Below, piece by piece: positions 18,517-26,572 of a stretch of 64,000 nucleotides of DNA. The first letter of the stretch is position 1. The number at the start of each line of letters is the position of its first letter. The notes under the pieces were generated by a model. The model did not search any database and was not told the origin of the DNA. It saw only the letters and a program-made list of their open reading frames with translations. The position numbers were made by a program, and so were the translations under genes. The stretch covers positions 422,282 through 486,281 of the forward strand of contig NZ_KB904124.1 of assembly GCF_000379945.1 (NCBI RefSeq), in the 5' to 3' direction. Source of the DNA: Porphyromonas macacae DSM 20710 = JCM 13914. GTDB taxonomy: Bacteria; Bacteroidota; Bacteroidia; Bacteroidales; Porphyromonadaceae.

Positions 18517-19772
18517 AAGCATTGATGTTTGGATGGGAATTTCCTCCGCATATTCTGGGAGGGTTGGGAACCGCCAGTTTCGGATTGACGAAAGGCATGG
18601 CGCAGCAATCCGACATGGATATTACATTCGTTATTCCGAAACCGTGGGGCGATGAAGATAAAAGTTTCCTGACGCTGATCGGGGCCTCCGAAACTCCTGT
18701 GGTGTGGAGAGATCATGATTATGATTATGTGCATGAACAGCTGGGCAATAAAATGTCTCCGGAGCTTTACTACCGGCTGAGAGATCATATTTATGCCGAT
18801 TTCAATTATATCGGAACGAATGAATTGGGGGCAATCCAGTTTTCGGGAAGATATCCGGACAACCTGCTGGAAGAGATCAACAATTATTCGATTATGGCGG
18901 GGGTTATCGCTCGCTCGCTCGACTTCGATATCATACATTCTCACGACTGGCTGACCTATCCGGCAGGAATACACACCAAGAGCGTTACGGGAAAACCTTT
19001 GGTGGTACATGTGCACGCTACGGACTTCGACCGGAGCAGGGGCAATGTAAATCCGCAGGTTTTTGCCATAGAAAAGGACGGTATGAACCATGCGGATCAC
19101 ATTATTACCGTAAGCAATCTGACACGGAAAACAGTTATAGAAAAATACGGGCAACCGCCTGAAAAAGTGACTACTGTGCATAATGCCGTGACTCCTTTGT
19201 CGCCAGCCATTCTTTCTCTGCCGGATATGCGAGGGGTGAAAGAAAAGGTCATCACTTTTCTGGGACGTATTACCATGCAGAAAGGACCGGAGTTTTTTGT
19301 CGAAGCTGCGGCCAAAGTGCTGAAAAATACCGATAATGTGCGATTTGTTATGGCGGGTAACGGCGATATGATGGATGAGATGATCAGGCTGGCTGCCCGG
19401 CACGAGATTTCAGACCGGTTCCACTTTACCGGTTTTATGAAAGGACAGCAGGTTTACGAAGTCTTTAAGTCCAGCGACGTATATGTGATGCCATCGGTTT
19501 CCGAACCTTTCGGCATATCTCCTTTGGAAGCCATGCAGTGCGGTGTGCCCAGTATCATCTCGCATCAATCGGGTTGTGCCGAAATCCTCGAATATGCCAT
19601 AAAAGTGGATTATTGGGATGTGGATGCCATGGCGGACGCTATGTATGCGCTTATCACTTACCCCGAACTCCATACCTTCTTAAAGGAAGAGGGACTTAAG
19701 GAAGTCAATAACTTGACCTGGGAAGCCGCAGGGCTTAAGGTTAGAAACATATATGATAAATTGGTTAGGTAA
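18513..19772 (+). CDS. Glycogen synthase-like GT4 glycosyltransferase
   Basis: 419-residue GT-B retaining glycosyltransferase. The N-terminus MKALMFGWEFPPHILGGLGT is that of the GT4 starch/glycogen synthase-like group. HSHDWLTYPAG and VVHVHATDFDRS line the acceptor side. The C-terminal donor site has FLGRITMQKGPEFFVEA and SVSEPFGISPLEAMQCGVP (E-x7-E type). The gene starts inside the stop of the GH133 gene (4-bp overlap) and its stop overlaps the next ATG by one base (TAATG). The likely product is alpha-1,4-glucan from a nucleotide-glucose; the donor (UDP- or ADP-glucose) cannot be told from sequence. Confidence 0.9.
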   Translation: MKALMFGWEFPPHILGGLGTASFGLTKGMAQQSDMDITFVIPKPWGDEDKSFLTLIGASETPVVWRDHDYDYVHEQLGNKMSPELYYRLRDHIYADFNYIGTNELGAIQFSGRYPDNLLEEINNYSIMAGVIARSLDFDIIHSHDWLTYPAGIHTKSVTGKPLVVHVHATDFDRSRGNVNPQVFAIEKDGMNHADHIITVSNLTRKTVIEKYGQPPEKVTTVHNAVTPLSPAILSLPDMRGVKEKVITFLGRITMQKGPEFFVEAAAKVLKNTDNVRFVMAGNGDMMDEMIRLAARHEISDRFHFTGFMKGQQVYEVFKSSDVYVMPSVSEPFGISPLEAMQCGVPSIISHQSGCAEILEYAIKVDYWDVDAMADAMYALITYPELHTFLKEEGLKEVNNLTWEAAGLKVRNIYDKLVR

Positions 19773-21058
19773 TGAAACAGATCTGTCTATACTTTGAGCT
19801 GCATCAGCCATTCAGACTCAAACGGTATCGTTTTTTCGATATCGGTAACGACCATTATTATTACGATGATTTTCAGAATGAAGATATATTCTTGCGGGTA
19901 GCCGAACAGAGTTATCTGCCGGCAAATAAGATGATGCTGGAGCTTTTGCACAAGCACCCCGACTTTAAGGTTACTTTCTCTATTTCGGGGCTTGCCATCG
20001 AGCAGATGGAGTATCATAAGCCGGAGCTGATCGAAAGTTTCCGTGAGCTTGCAGAAACGGGGCGTGTGGAATTTCTGGCAACGACTTACGCTCACTCGAT
20101 TTCGGCGCTCTATGATGAGGTGGAGTTCAGAAATCAGTTGAAGATGCATCGGGCTAAAATCAAGGCCGTTTTCGGTGTGGATACAAAGGTTTTCCATAAT
20201 CCCGAACTTATATACTCGGACGATATAGCCAGGGTGGTTGCCGCTGAAGGGGTACAAACGATTGTAACCGAGGGTGCCAGACATATTCTGGGTTGGAAAA
20301 GTCCGAACTATCTGTACAAGGCGGCTTCGACCGGCAAAGTCAAACTCTTGTTGCGCAATGCGGGATTGTCGGATATGATCGGCGCAAATTTTACCCGTTA
20401 CGATTCTCCGGATTATCCCGTGACGGCCGATAAGTTTTTGGAGCGTATCAAATGGCTTCCCATAGGCGAGGATGTAGTCAATATCTTTCTGAATTATGCC
20501 GTTTTAGGCATAGATCATCCTGCACATTCCGGAATCTTTGATTTTTTTAGGGCTCTACCGGATATGGCATACAATTACGACGTTTCTTTTGCCACCCCAT
20601 CTGAGGTTGTGAAGAAGCAGAAACCGGTAGACCAGCTGTCTGTGGTTTATCCCATCAGTTGGTCCGGTGAGGAAAAGAGTACGAACTACTGGAACGGCAA
20701 TATTCTGCAGCAGGGCGTGATAGAGAAGTATGTCAAGTGGGGCGAACGGATACGGATGTCTCAGGATCGTCGTCTCCTGCAGGAGTGGTTGTATCTCCAG
20801 AGCTCCGATCATTTGTATTATATGAGTACATCGAAGAAAAATAACCCCTACAGTCCTTACCAGTCTTCTTACGATGCTTTCAATAACTATATGAATGTGC
20901 TCAGCGACTTTTTACTTCGTGTGGAAAGTCAGTTCCCCAGTTCAGTGGAGAATGAAGAGTTGAATGCCTTGTTGTTGACAATACAAAATCAAAATAATAC
21001 CATTGAGCAACTGCAGGCCGAAATAAATAAACTTAAGGAAAACTCAAAAAAACAGTAA
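19772..21058 (+). CDS. GH57 family alpha-amylase/glucanotransferase-like enzyme
   Basis: 428-residue glycoside hydrolase family 57 protein. The start MKQICLYFELHQPFRL contains the GH57 HQP motif (11-13). The probable nucleophile is E145 in FHNPELIYSDD. A catalytic-barrel Asp is likely in the region around LGIDHPAHSG, where GH57 motif 4 is expected. The last ~45 residues form a coiled coil (NNTIEQLQAEINKLKEN). It is the third gene of the coupled glucan operon with GH133 and GT4 enzymes, consistent with glycogen breakdown or maturation in the cytoplasm; no signal peptide is present. Confidence 0.9.
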   Translation: MKQICLYFELHQPFRLKRYRFFDIGNDHYYYDDFQNEDIFLRVAEQSYLPANKMMLELLHKHPDFKVTFSISGLAIEQMEYHKPELIESFRELAETGRVEFLATTYAHSISALYDEVEFRNQLKMHRAKIKAVFGVDTKVFHNPELIYSDDIARVVAAEGVQTIVTEGARHILGWKSPNYLYKAASTGKVKLLLRNAGLSDMIGANFTRYDSPDYPVTADKFLERIKWLPIGEDVVNIFLNYAVLGIDHPAHSGIFDFFRALPDMAYNYDVSFATPSEVVKKQKPVDQLSVVYPISWSGEEKSTNYWNGNILQQGVIEKYVKWGERIRMSQDRRLLQEWLYLQSSDHLYYMSTSKKNNPYSPYQSSYDAFNNYMNVLSDFLLRVESQFPSSVENEELNALLLTIQNQNNTIEQLQAEINKLKENSKKQ

Positions 21059-21062
21059 AACG

Positions 21063-21770
21063 TTGCAAACTTCGCAAGTAACTCACACCGATCGTTTTAC
21101 TCCCACGGTTCTGTATGAAGACAATCATCTGCTGATTATAGCCAAGAAACCGGGTGAAATCGTTCAGGGAGATAAAACGGGCGATGAACCGCTCGTTGAA
21201 TTACTGAAAAACTGGCTCAAGGAAAAGTATTCCAAGCCCGGTAATGTTTTTCTGGGTGTGGTGCATCGTTTGGACAGGCCGGTGGGCGGTGTCGTTGTTT
21301 TTGCCAAAACAAGTAAGGGCCTAAGCCGGATGAGCGAACTTTTCAGGAAAGGCGATGTGAAGAAAACTTATTGGGCAGTTGTTTGCAGGAAGCCACCAAA
21401 AAACGAAGATACGATTACGCACCATCTCGTTCGCAACGAAAAACAAAACAAAAGCTATGCTTATAGTACGCCCCAGCCGTCGAGTAAAGAAGCACGGTTA
21501 AGCTACAAATTGCTTTCCTCTACAGATAAATATCATTTGCTGGAAGTGCGGTTGCATACGGGGCGTCATCATCAGATAAGGTGCCAGCTTGCTGCCATCG
21601 GTTGTGTGATAAAAGGCGACCTTAAGTACGGTGCGCCGCGCAGCAATCCGGATGGTAGCATAGGCCTGCTCTCGCGCAATATCAGCTTCATTCATCCCGT
21701 TTCAGATAAAGATATCGATGTAACGGCACCGGCACCGGACGATAATTTGTGGAATGCTCTGACTCATTGA
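21063..21770 (+). CDS. RluA-family pseudouridine synthase
   Basis: 235-residue RNA pseudouridine synthase. Motif II VVHRLDRPVGG holds the catalytic Asp (D71), and LHTGRHHQIRCQL is the RluA motif III. There is no S4 domain. The start is unusual: no ATG occurs before residue ~90, and a TTG at 21063, 4 bp after the GH57 stop, is the only start that keeps the N-terminal YEDNHLLIIAKKPGEIVQ motif. The frame is open further upstream, so a start inside the GH57 gene is not excluded. It is co-transcribed with the glucan genes; the target nucleotide (rRNA or tRNA) is not determined. Confidence 0.9.
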   Translation: MQTSQVTHTDRFTPTVLYEDNHLLIIAKKPGEIVQGDKTGDEPLVELLKNWLKEKYSKPGNVFLGVVHRLDRPVGGVVVFAKTSKGLSRMSELFRKGDVKKTYWAVVCRKPPKNEDTITHHLVRNEKQNKSYAYSTPQPSSKEARLSYKLLSSTDKYHLLEVRLHTGRHHQIRCQLAAIGCVIKGDLKYGAPRSNPDGSIGLLSRNISFIHPVSDKDIDVTAPAPDDNLWNALTH

Positions 21771-21782
21771 TTATAAAACAAT

Positions 21783-21816
21783 AAAAAACCGGAAGAAATC
21801 AATCTTCCGGTTTTTT
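21783..21816. terminator. Bidirectional rho-independent terminator
   Basis: Stem AACCGGAAGA (21787-21796) with TCTTCCGGTT (21803-21812), loop AATCAA, flanked by an A run on the left and a T run on the right. It can end transcription of the pseudouridine synthase gene (+) and of the convergent barrel-protein gene (-). Confidence 0.85.
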
Positions 21817-21839
21817 GTTGTTTATAGGGAAAGGTTCGA

Positions 21840-22379
21840 TTACATTCTGAAGGTAACACCCAAATTGACATTGGAAATACCGTATCCCAGTTCCATAAAG
21901 GCTCCCACTTTCGGAGTGAAGAAGTAACGGGCACCGATATTCAGATTCCATGCCAGGCCTGAGCTTGTAGAGTCTATATCACCGAAGTCTCCGGAAAGAG
22001 AGACGCTGCGATAGCCTAACATAAGTCCCAGATAAGTATCCAATTTACCCAAGAAACCATAGTGCAGAGCCAAACGGGGACCTATAACAAAGTGATTTTC
22101 TTTAAGGCTGTTAACCTTATAAGGCTTATACTTATAGCTGGCATAACCGATATAAGCACCTAGCCCAAGGCTTCCGTTTCCATTGCTGAAAATGTTGTCT
22201 GCCAATCCTAACTCATAAGATGCAGACAGAGGAGGAATAACCATTGTATAGTTATTTAATGAGTTTAACCCCAAACCTAAGTTCAGCATACTTTCTCCTT
22301 TTCTGAATACAGACTGAGCATTCGCCGAAACTGCTAAACCAACCAATACAATGATTGTATAAAAAAATTTCTTCATCAT
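21840..22379 (-). CDS. Small outer-membrane beta-barrel protein
   Basis: 179-residue protein with a clear signal peptide (MMKKFFYTIIVLVGLAVSANA, cut before QSVF; quoted in parts). The rest alternates hydrophobic and polar residues with many Gly and Tyr (NLGLGLNSL, SLGLGAYIGYASYKY, YLGLMLGYRSVSL, NIGARYFFTPKVGAFMELGYG) and ends in VTFRM. This fits an 8-stranded OmpA/porin-like barrel. A longer frame starts at 22406, but the ATG at 22379 puts the signal peptide at the very N-terminus. Function unknown; it is not recognisably linked to neighbours. Confidence 0.8.
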   Translation of the reverse strand: MMKKFFYTIIVLVGLAVSANAQSVFRKGESMLNLGLGLNSLNNYTMVIPPLSASYELGLADNIFSNGNGSLGLGAYIGYASYKYKPYKVNSLKENHFVIGPRLALHYGFLGKLDTYLGLMLGYRSVSLSGDFGDIDSTSSGLAWNLNIGARYFFTPKVGAFMELGYGISNVNLGVTFRM

Positions 22380-22449
22380 TTCTTTCTTTTTAACGGGATA
22401 GAACATTTATTTAATAAATCCGGGTGTAAAGATAATGAATTTACATAAA

Positions 22450-23196
22450 TTAACAATTCATCCCCCCACAAACAGAGATAACCTGCCCGGTAACATAAGA
22501 AGAAAGATCGCTACCCAGAAATACTGCTACGTTTGCTACATCTTCCGGCGTACCGCCTCTTCTCAGCGGAATTTGCTGTGCCCATTGTTTTTTAACATCC
22601 TCACTAAGCACATTGGTCATTTCGGTAATGATAAAGCCCGGAGCGATAGCATTGGCACGTACTCCGCGTGAACCCATTTCCTTGGCGATGCTTTTGGCTA
22701 AACCGATCATGCCGGCTTTGCTTGCCGAATAGTTCGCCTGTCCCGCATTACCGGATACACCCACCACCGAAGCCATGTTGATGATGCTGCCTTGGCGCTG
22801 TTTCATCATAACCGGTGTTGCTGCATGGATAAGATTGAAAGCGCTTTTCAGATTCACATTGATCACTGCATCCCATTGCTGTTCGGTCATACGCATCATC
22901 AGCGAGTCGCGCGTGATACCGGCATTGTTAACCAAAATATCCAGATGCCCGAAGTCGGCCACAATCTGATTTACCACCTCGTGAGCGGCATCGAATTCCG
23001 CCGCATTAGAGGCATAAGCCTTTGCACGCACGCCCATGGCTTTCAATTCTTCGATAAAAGCCTCTACCGTCTCATCTATTTTCAGATCGGTTATAGCTAC
23101 ATCTGCACCTTCCTGTGCATATTTCCGGGCAATGGCCTGTCCGATGCCCCGTCCTGCGCCTGTAATCAGCGCTACTTTGTTTTCTAACAGTTTCAT
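22450..23196 (-). CDS. fabG: 3-oxoacyl-ACP reductase FabG
   Basis: NADPH-dependent reduction of beta-ketoacyl-ACP in fatty-acid elongation; 248-residue classical short-chain dehydrogenase. The cofactor motif TGAGRGIG is at 12-19, NNAG at 90-93, and the catalytic set is N115, S143, Y156, K160. PG motif IAPGFIITEM and the tail SYVTGQVISVCGGM are typical FabG. It lies 33 bp downstream of a TetR-type gene on the same strand and is probably in one operon with it. Confidence 0.94.
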   Translation of the reverse strand: MKLLENKVALITGAGRGIGQAIARKYAQEGADVAITDLKIDETVEAFIEELKAMGVRAKAYASNAAEFDAAHEVVNQIVADFGHLDILVNNAGITRDSLMMRMTEQQWDAVINVNLKSAFNLIHAATPVMMKQRQGSIINMASVVGVSGNAGQANYSASKAGMIGLAKSIAKEMGSRGVRANAIAPGFIITEMTNVLSEDVKKQWAQQIPLRRGGTPEDVANVAVFLGSDLSSYVTGQVISVCGGMNC

Positions 23197-23229
23197 AAAT
23201 CTATTTGATAGATATTAAACATCCAACAT

Positions 23230-23865
23230 TCAAATCTTTGCTATGTCTGCATCGTGATCTTCTTCACGCAGTCTGCGCCCTTCGGGTGTACAGATACCCT
23301 GGAAAATCAAGAATTTTGCATTCGAAAAAAGACGTTCGAACTCCTTTGAACCGGGGGTTCTCAGGTGTCCGCTGATAAATGGAACTTCGAGTCCTTTCAT
23401 AGAGTTTTGTATGAGTCTTGACATCATATTGCTGTCGGGCAGATTGAAAAGCCCCTGATTTATCCCATCGTCGAGGATATTCCGAATCAATTGCTGCTCG
23501 CGGCGGTCAAAACTCTTTCTGACTTCTTCTACCGTCCATATATCCTTGAAAAAGTCTGCTCGCAGCGACCCGTTGCGCATGACCAGTTCTCTCATGGCAT
23601 TCAGATGCCTGTAAGTAAAAGCCAATAGTTTTCTGTCAGGTCTCAACCCTCCATGATAGACTTCCTCCAGTTCACAATAGAGCTTATTCAGTTCGCGCTC
23701 GATAACAGCCTCAAAAATTTCATCTTTACTTTTGAAATAGGTGTAGATCGTACGGCGGCCTTTATGTGCAGCGTCTGCGATGTCATTCATCGTTGTTTTA
23801 GCTACACCGAACCGGGCGAAGAGCTGCCTCGCCACATCCAACATCAATTCCTTCGTTTTCGACAA
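23230..23865 (-). CDS. TetR-family transcriptional regulator
   Basis: 211-residue regulator. The N-terminal helix-turn-helix domain (~5-50) reads MLDVARQLFARFGVAKTTMNDIADAAHKGRRTIYTYF (shown in part), the TetR/AcrR pattern ending in the recognition helix and TIYTYFKSK. The C-terminal ligand-binding domain is not recognisable further. Operon position upstream of fabG suggests that it senses an acyl compound and adjusts fatty-acid synthesis, but this is inference. A -7 element lies upstream. Confidence 0.9.
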   Translation of the reverse strand: MSKTKELMLDVARQLFARFGVAKTTMNDIADAAHKGRRTIYTYFKSKDEIFEAVIERELNKLYCELEEVYHGGLRPDRKLLAFTYRHLNAMRELVMRNGSLRADFFKDIWTVEEVRKSFDRREQQLIRNILDDGINQGLFNLPDSNMMSRLIQNSMKGLEVPFISGHLRTPGSKEFERLFSNAKFLIFQGICTPEGRRLREEDHDADIAKI

Positions 23866-23908
23866 GACTTAAAGCTTATTAAAGATTAAACATAAACATC
23901 CTCTTGCA

Positions 23909-23916
23909 CAAATTTA
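23909..23916 (-). promoter_or_regulatory. Predicted -7 element of the tetR-fabG operon
   Basis: Reads TAAATTTG on the minus strand (TAnnTTTG), giving a predicted leader of about 37 nt before the regulator gene. No good -33 element seen. Confidence 0.4.
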
Positions 23917-24060
23917 ACCAAAAAGTGCAATAAGTTTCAGTAAATAAAGAATCTTGCGTTGTTTTTAACAATCAAAACGCAATGTTTTCTTTTTAAGAAA
24001 CGCTTTAGCCATACCGTTTTATTGTGGTATTCTTCAAGGTGTATTGCTGTTTTTATAAAA

Positions 24061-24098
24061 GAGGGGCTGTGTCAAAATGAATTTTGGCACAGCCCCTC
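24061..24098. repeat. GGGCTGTGTCAAAA-type inverted repeat, possible terminator
   Basis: Two 18-base arms, GAGGGGCTGTGTCAAAAT (24061-24078) and ATTTTGGCACAGCCCCTC (24081-24098), separated by 2 bases and with one mismatch. Related arms bound the element at 3302-3478 and form the hairpin at 46155-46193. It lies 40 bp past the stop of the minus-strand BACON gene and could stop its transcription. Confidence 0.7.
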
Positions 24099-24138
24099 TC
24101 GGTATAGATAAATTTATCGTAAAGTCTTGCGCGTTAGC

Positions 24139-25641
24139 TTATCTGTATCGATGGGTCGTATATTGCTTTTCTTCATATTTTTTTGAAGAAGGAGCTACCG
24201 TAGAGAACAGATGTAAGTCGATGACAGGGCCCAAATCCTGTAAGGTTACCCAGCGAATTGCAATGCCAAGTTTTTTCTCATTGTTTCTAAACTGATGCCA
24301 TCCGCCGCTGTAACCGACATAAAAGAATCCTTCTTTTTTGCACAGAGCCTTAAATTCGGCTGTCACCAGAGTAAACCCTTCCGCTTCGTAGAAAACAAGA
24401 CTTTGTTTCGTAAAATATTGAGCTGTTTCAGAAAGTTTTCCATTTCTCTTGTATAAGAAATATGCCCTTCCTTTTGTGTCGGGCATGTTTTTGACATCGA
24501 AGAAGTAATAATTTTCCGACATTTTAGGGTCGTTTATAACGCATAAACCATCGTTCATGGTGCCGTTATGTTCTTTTTCATATTTCTTTACGTCATCCAA
24601 TGTTGCATTGTTAAAGTCGGTAAGTCCATACGGCAGCTTGTCGAATGTGGGCAGTGGGGCAGGTTGTTTGGGAACGATGGAGAAAATAATCTTTCCCGAA
24701 TCCCCTTGCATAAATTTTGCATTGATGATATAGACTTTATCGCCTTTGTTTGCCTCTTTCTCATATTCCGAGTCTGAAACTTTTACAAAGTTGTTGCTTT
24801 CGAGCATTTTCAGGAATTCCGGGTCATTGTAGATATCGTTGTTACTGACATCCATGTAGATATAATCAAGAGATTTTTGGTAGAACCCGTATTGTACTAT
24901 TGGGAAAATCGGGCTTGCAGTCTCCCAGGTAATCGAACCGCCGGAGATATAGCCCATGTCTATTTTAATGTTGCTTTTGCGCCCCAGTTCGAAAGCTTTT
25001 ACATCGGCTTCTGTTGCATTCAGATCCAGTAATGGCAGAATGTAGTGCATAGCTCCGGATTGCTCGATGAAGATTTCTTTGGGTGCTTTTTTATCGGCTC
25101 CGGATAAAAGCAGTCTTGCCTTGCGAGCCTCTCTGCTTTTGTTTTCGCTTACTTCTACAAGAACTTCGTTTTTATGGTTCTTAGGGGTTATTTTAACCCA
25201 ATCCACGTCCGTGCTGATAACCCAATCCTGCACATTCGCAACAATGTCGAACTGATACTTTCCGCCCCATTGGTCAATGTCTAATTTGTCCGGTATCGAA
25301 ACGATACTGATGTCGGAGGCTTTTTGTGTGACAAGAATTTTTCTTCCGATGCCGGCGACGACCATAATTTCACCTTTCCGCTCTTTGGTCAAGGGGTTTG
25401 CAAGTACTTTTACGGTTAAGGTGTTTTCAGACTGTGTCAGTTCGATCCAGTCTACATTGCTTATTGCAGTCCAATCCGACCGGTTTGTGGTTATGGTTAT
25501 TGTTTTTTCTGATGCCATTTTGGGAAATTCGAGGTTTTTTTCGACGATCGTAAGTATCGGTTCTTCCTGTTCATTCTTTTGGCATGAGGTAGTGATAAAG
25601 GCAAACAATAAAAATAATGTCGAAAATAATTTTGTTTTCAT
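24139..25641 (-). CDS. BACON-domain lipoprotein (paralog 1)
   Basis: 500-residue secreted lipoprotein. The signal peptide ends in lipobox TTSC (Cys at ~20) followed by QKNEQEEP, so it is lipid-anchored. Two BACON-type Ig-like domains are seen: ~30-110 (TLTVKVLANPLTKERKGEIMV) and ~115-195, with DWVKITP and VLVEVSENKSREARKARLLL. The remaining ~300 residues are a domain I do not recognise, with motifs FFDVKNMPD, YFTKQSLVFYEAEGF and GPVIDLHLF. It is clearly homologous over its length to the divergent gene at 26573. BACON domains usually bind carbohydrate or mucin; no enzyme motif is visible. Confidence 0.85.
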   Translation of the reverse strand: MKTKLFSTLFLLFAFITTSCQKNEQEEPILTIVEKNLEFPKMASEKTITITTNRSDWTAISNVDWIELTQSENTLTVKVLANPLTKERKGEIMVVAGIGRKILVTQKASDISIVSIPDKLDIDQWGGKYQFDIVANVQDWVISTDVDWVKITPKNHKNEVLVEVSENKSREARKARLLLSGADKKAPKEIFIEQSGAMHYILPLLDLNATEADVKAFELGRKSNIKIDMGYISGGSITWETASPIFPIVQYGFYQKSLDYIYMDVSNNDIYNDPEFLKMLESNNFVKVSDSEYEKEANKGDKVYIINAKFMQGDSGKIIFSIVPKQPAPLPTFDKLPYGLTDFNNATLDDVKKYEKEHNGTMNDGLCVINDPKMSENYYFFDVKNMPDTKGRAYFLYKRNGKLSETAQYFTKQSLVFYEAEGFTLVTAEFKALCKKEGFFYVGYSGGWHQFRNNEKKLGIAIRWVTLQDLGPVIDLHLFSTVAPSSKKYEEKQYTTHRYR

Positions 25642-26572
25642 TGATTTTATAAAATAGTGTTTTGTAGTATTTCGATCCGTAGCAAACCCCGATTATCGGG
25701 ATTCGGAAAAAAAGAGTTAATAACAAAATTGCAAAGGCCTTATGACCCTCGATCACGAACGATGGTATTAGTTAAATCTTGTGTCTTCATGCGATCACGT
25801 TACAGATGTGGTATTAAATTTTTCAACCGGCAAACCTTTTTGTTGAAATATTTTGTTCGGACGAGGTGGCTGATTCTTGTCTGAATTTGTTTTATATACA
25901 TGCTGGAGTAGGTAACTCCTTTAGTACAAATTTAATAAATATAAAGATCATTGATGACCTGTACTTGATGATGATGTGTGTGACGTGACGCGTTGACGTG
26001 TACTGACGTGTACTGAAAAAATCTCTGCCTGACGGTTCAAAATTCTTCAGGCAAAGAAAAAAAATCCAAGTTAACTTCGTTGAAAATCCGTAGCGCTACG
26101 GATTTTCAACCGTCAGGCAGAGAAAATTTTTGTTCTTTGAGGCTTTGTTTTTATGTGGGTTCGATGTCTGGATATTTCAATTTTCAAATCTTTTTTTGCA
26201 GAAAATTCTGGAAATGGTCTTAAAATTGTTTGGTCTTTTTGGTTTAATACTGTCTTTTTGTGAGTAATTCTTTCTTTTTGTTTTTTTCTGGTTGTAATTT
26301 GTGGCAAAGTGTGTGAAATTTTCTTCTTTTTGTTGAAATAATTTGTTTTGTCGATTTTTCCATTTATCTTGTGCTCCAATTAAAATTTACTCCTTTTGAA
26401 ACAATATAATCCGGGTGTGAATTTGCCATGTGTTTCCCATCGGTTTTTTTGAAATTCCGTATGTGTGTCCTTAAATCTACAATAGTGTACTGCTTTGTAA
26501 GCAGGAACTGAATTTTTTGATATAGTTAGGTGTTAATTTTCTAATGTGTTACATTTTTAGATTTATTATCTT
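25642..26572. other. AT-rich intergenic region between paralogous BACON genes
   Basis: 931-bp gap between divergent paralogs. It holds short imperfect direct repeats of TGACGTG (25981-26015, as in TGACGTGTACTGACGTGTAC), a full copy of palindromic repeat family A (26022-26123), and a very AT-rich segment (26130-26560) with T-rich runs. A minus-strand open frame at 26113-26379 is AT-rich and Lys-rich with no recognisable domain and is not called as a gene. Each flanking gene must have its promoter here, but no perfect TAnnTTTG was found next to either start. Confidence 0.6.
26022..26123 (+). repeat. Palindromic intergenic repeat, family A, copy 2
   Basis: Most complete copy. Perfect 16-bp outer inverted repeats, TCTCTGCCTGACGGTT (26022-26037) and its complement at 26108-26123. 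Inside are the modules AATTCTTCAGGCAAAGAA and ATCCAAGTTAACTTCG, and a 30-bp perfect palindrome (26080-26109) centred on TAGCGCTA that overlaps the right arm by two bases. Fold-back potential is strong. Related copies are at 9252-9340 (opposite orientation) and 45254-45315 (modules in a different order). Confidence 0.78.

Noticed and set aside
26113..26379. Minus-strand 88-residue open frame between the BACON genes
   Set aside because: Very AT-rich, Lys/Thr-rich by composition, begins inside a T-rich stretch and overlaps repeat A; no domain.
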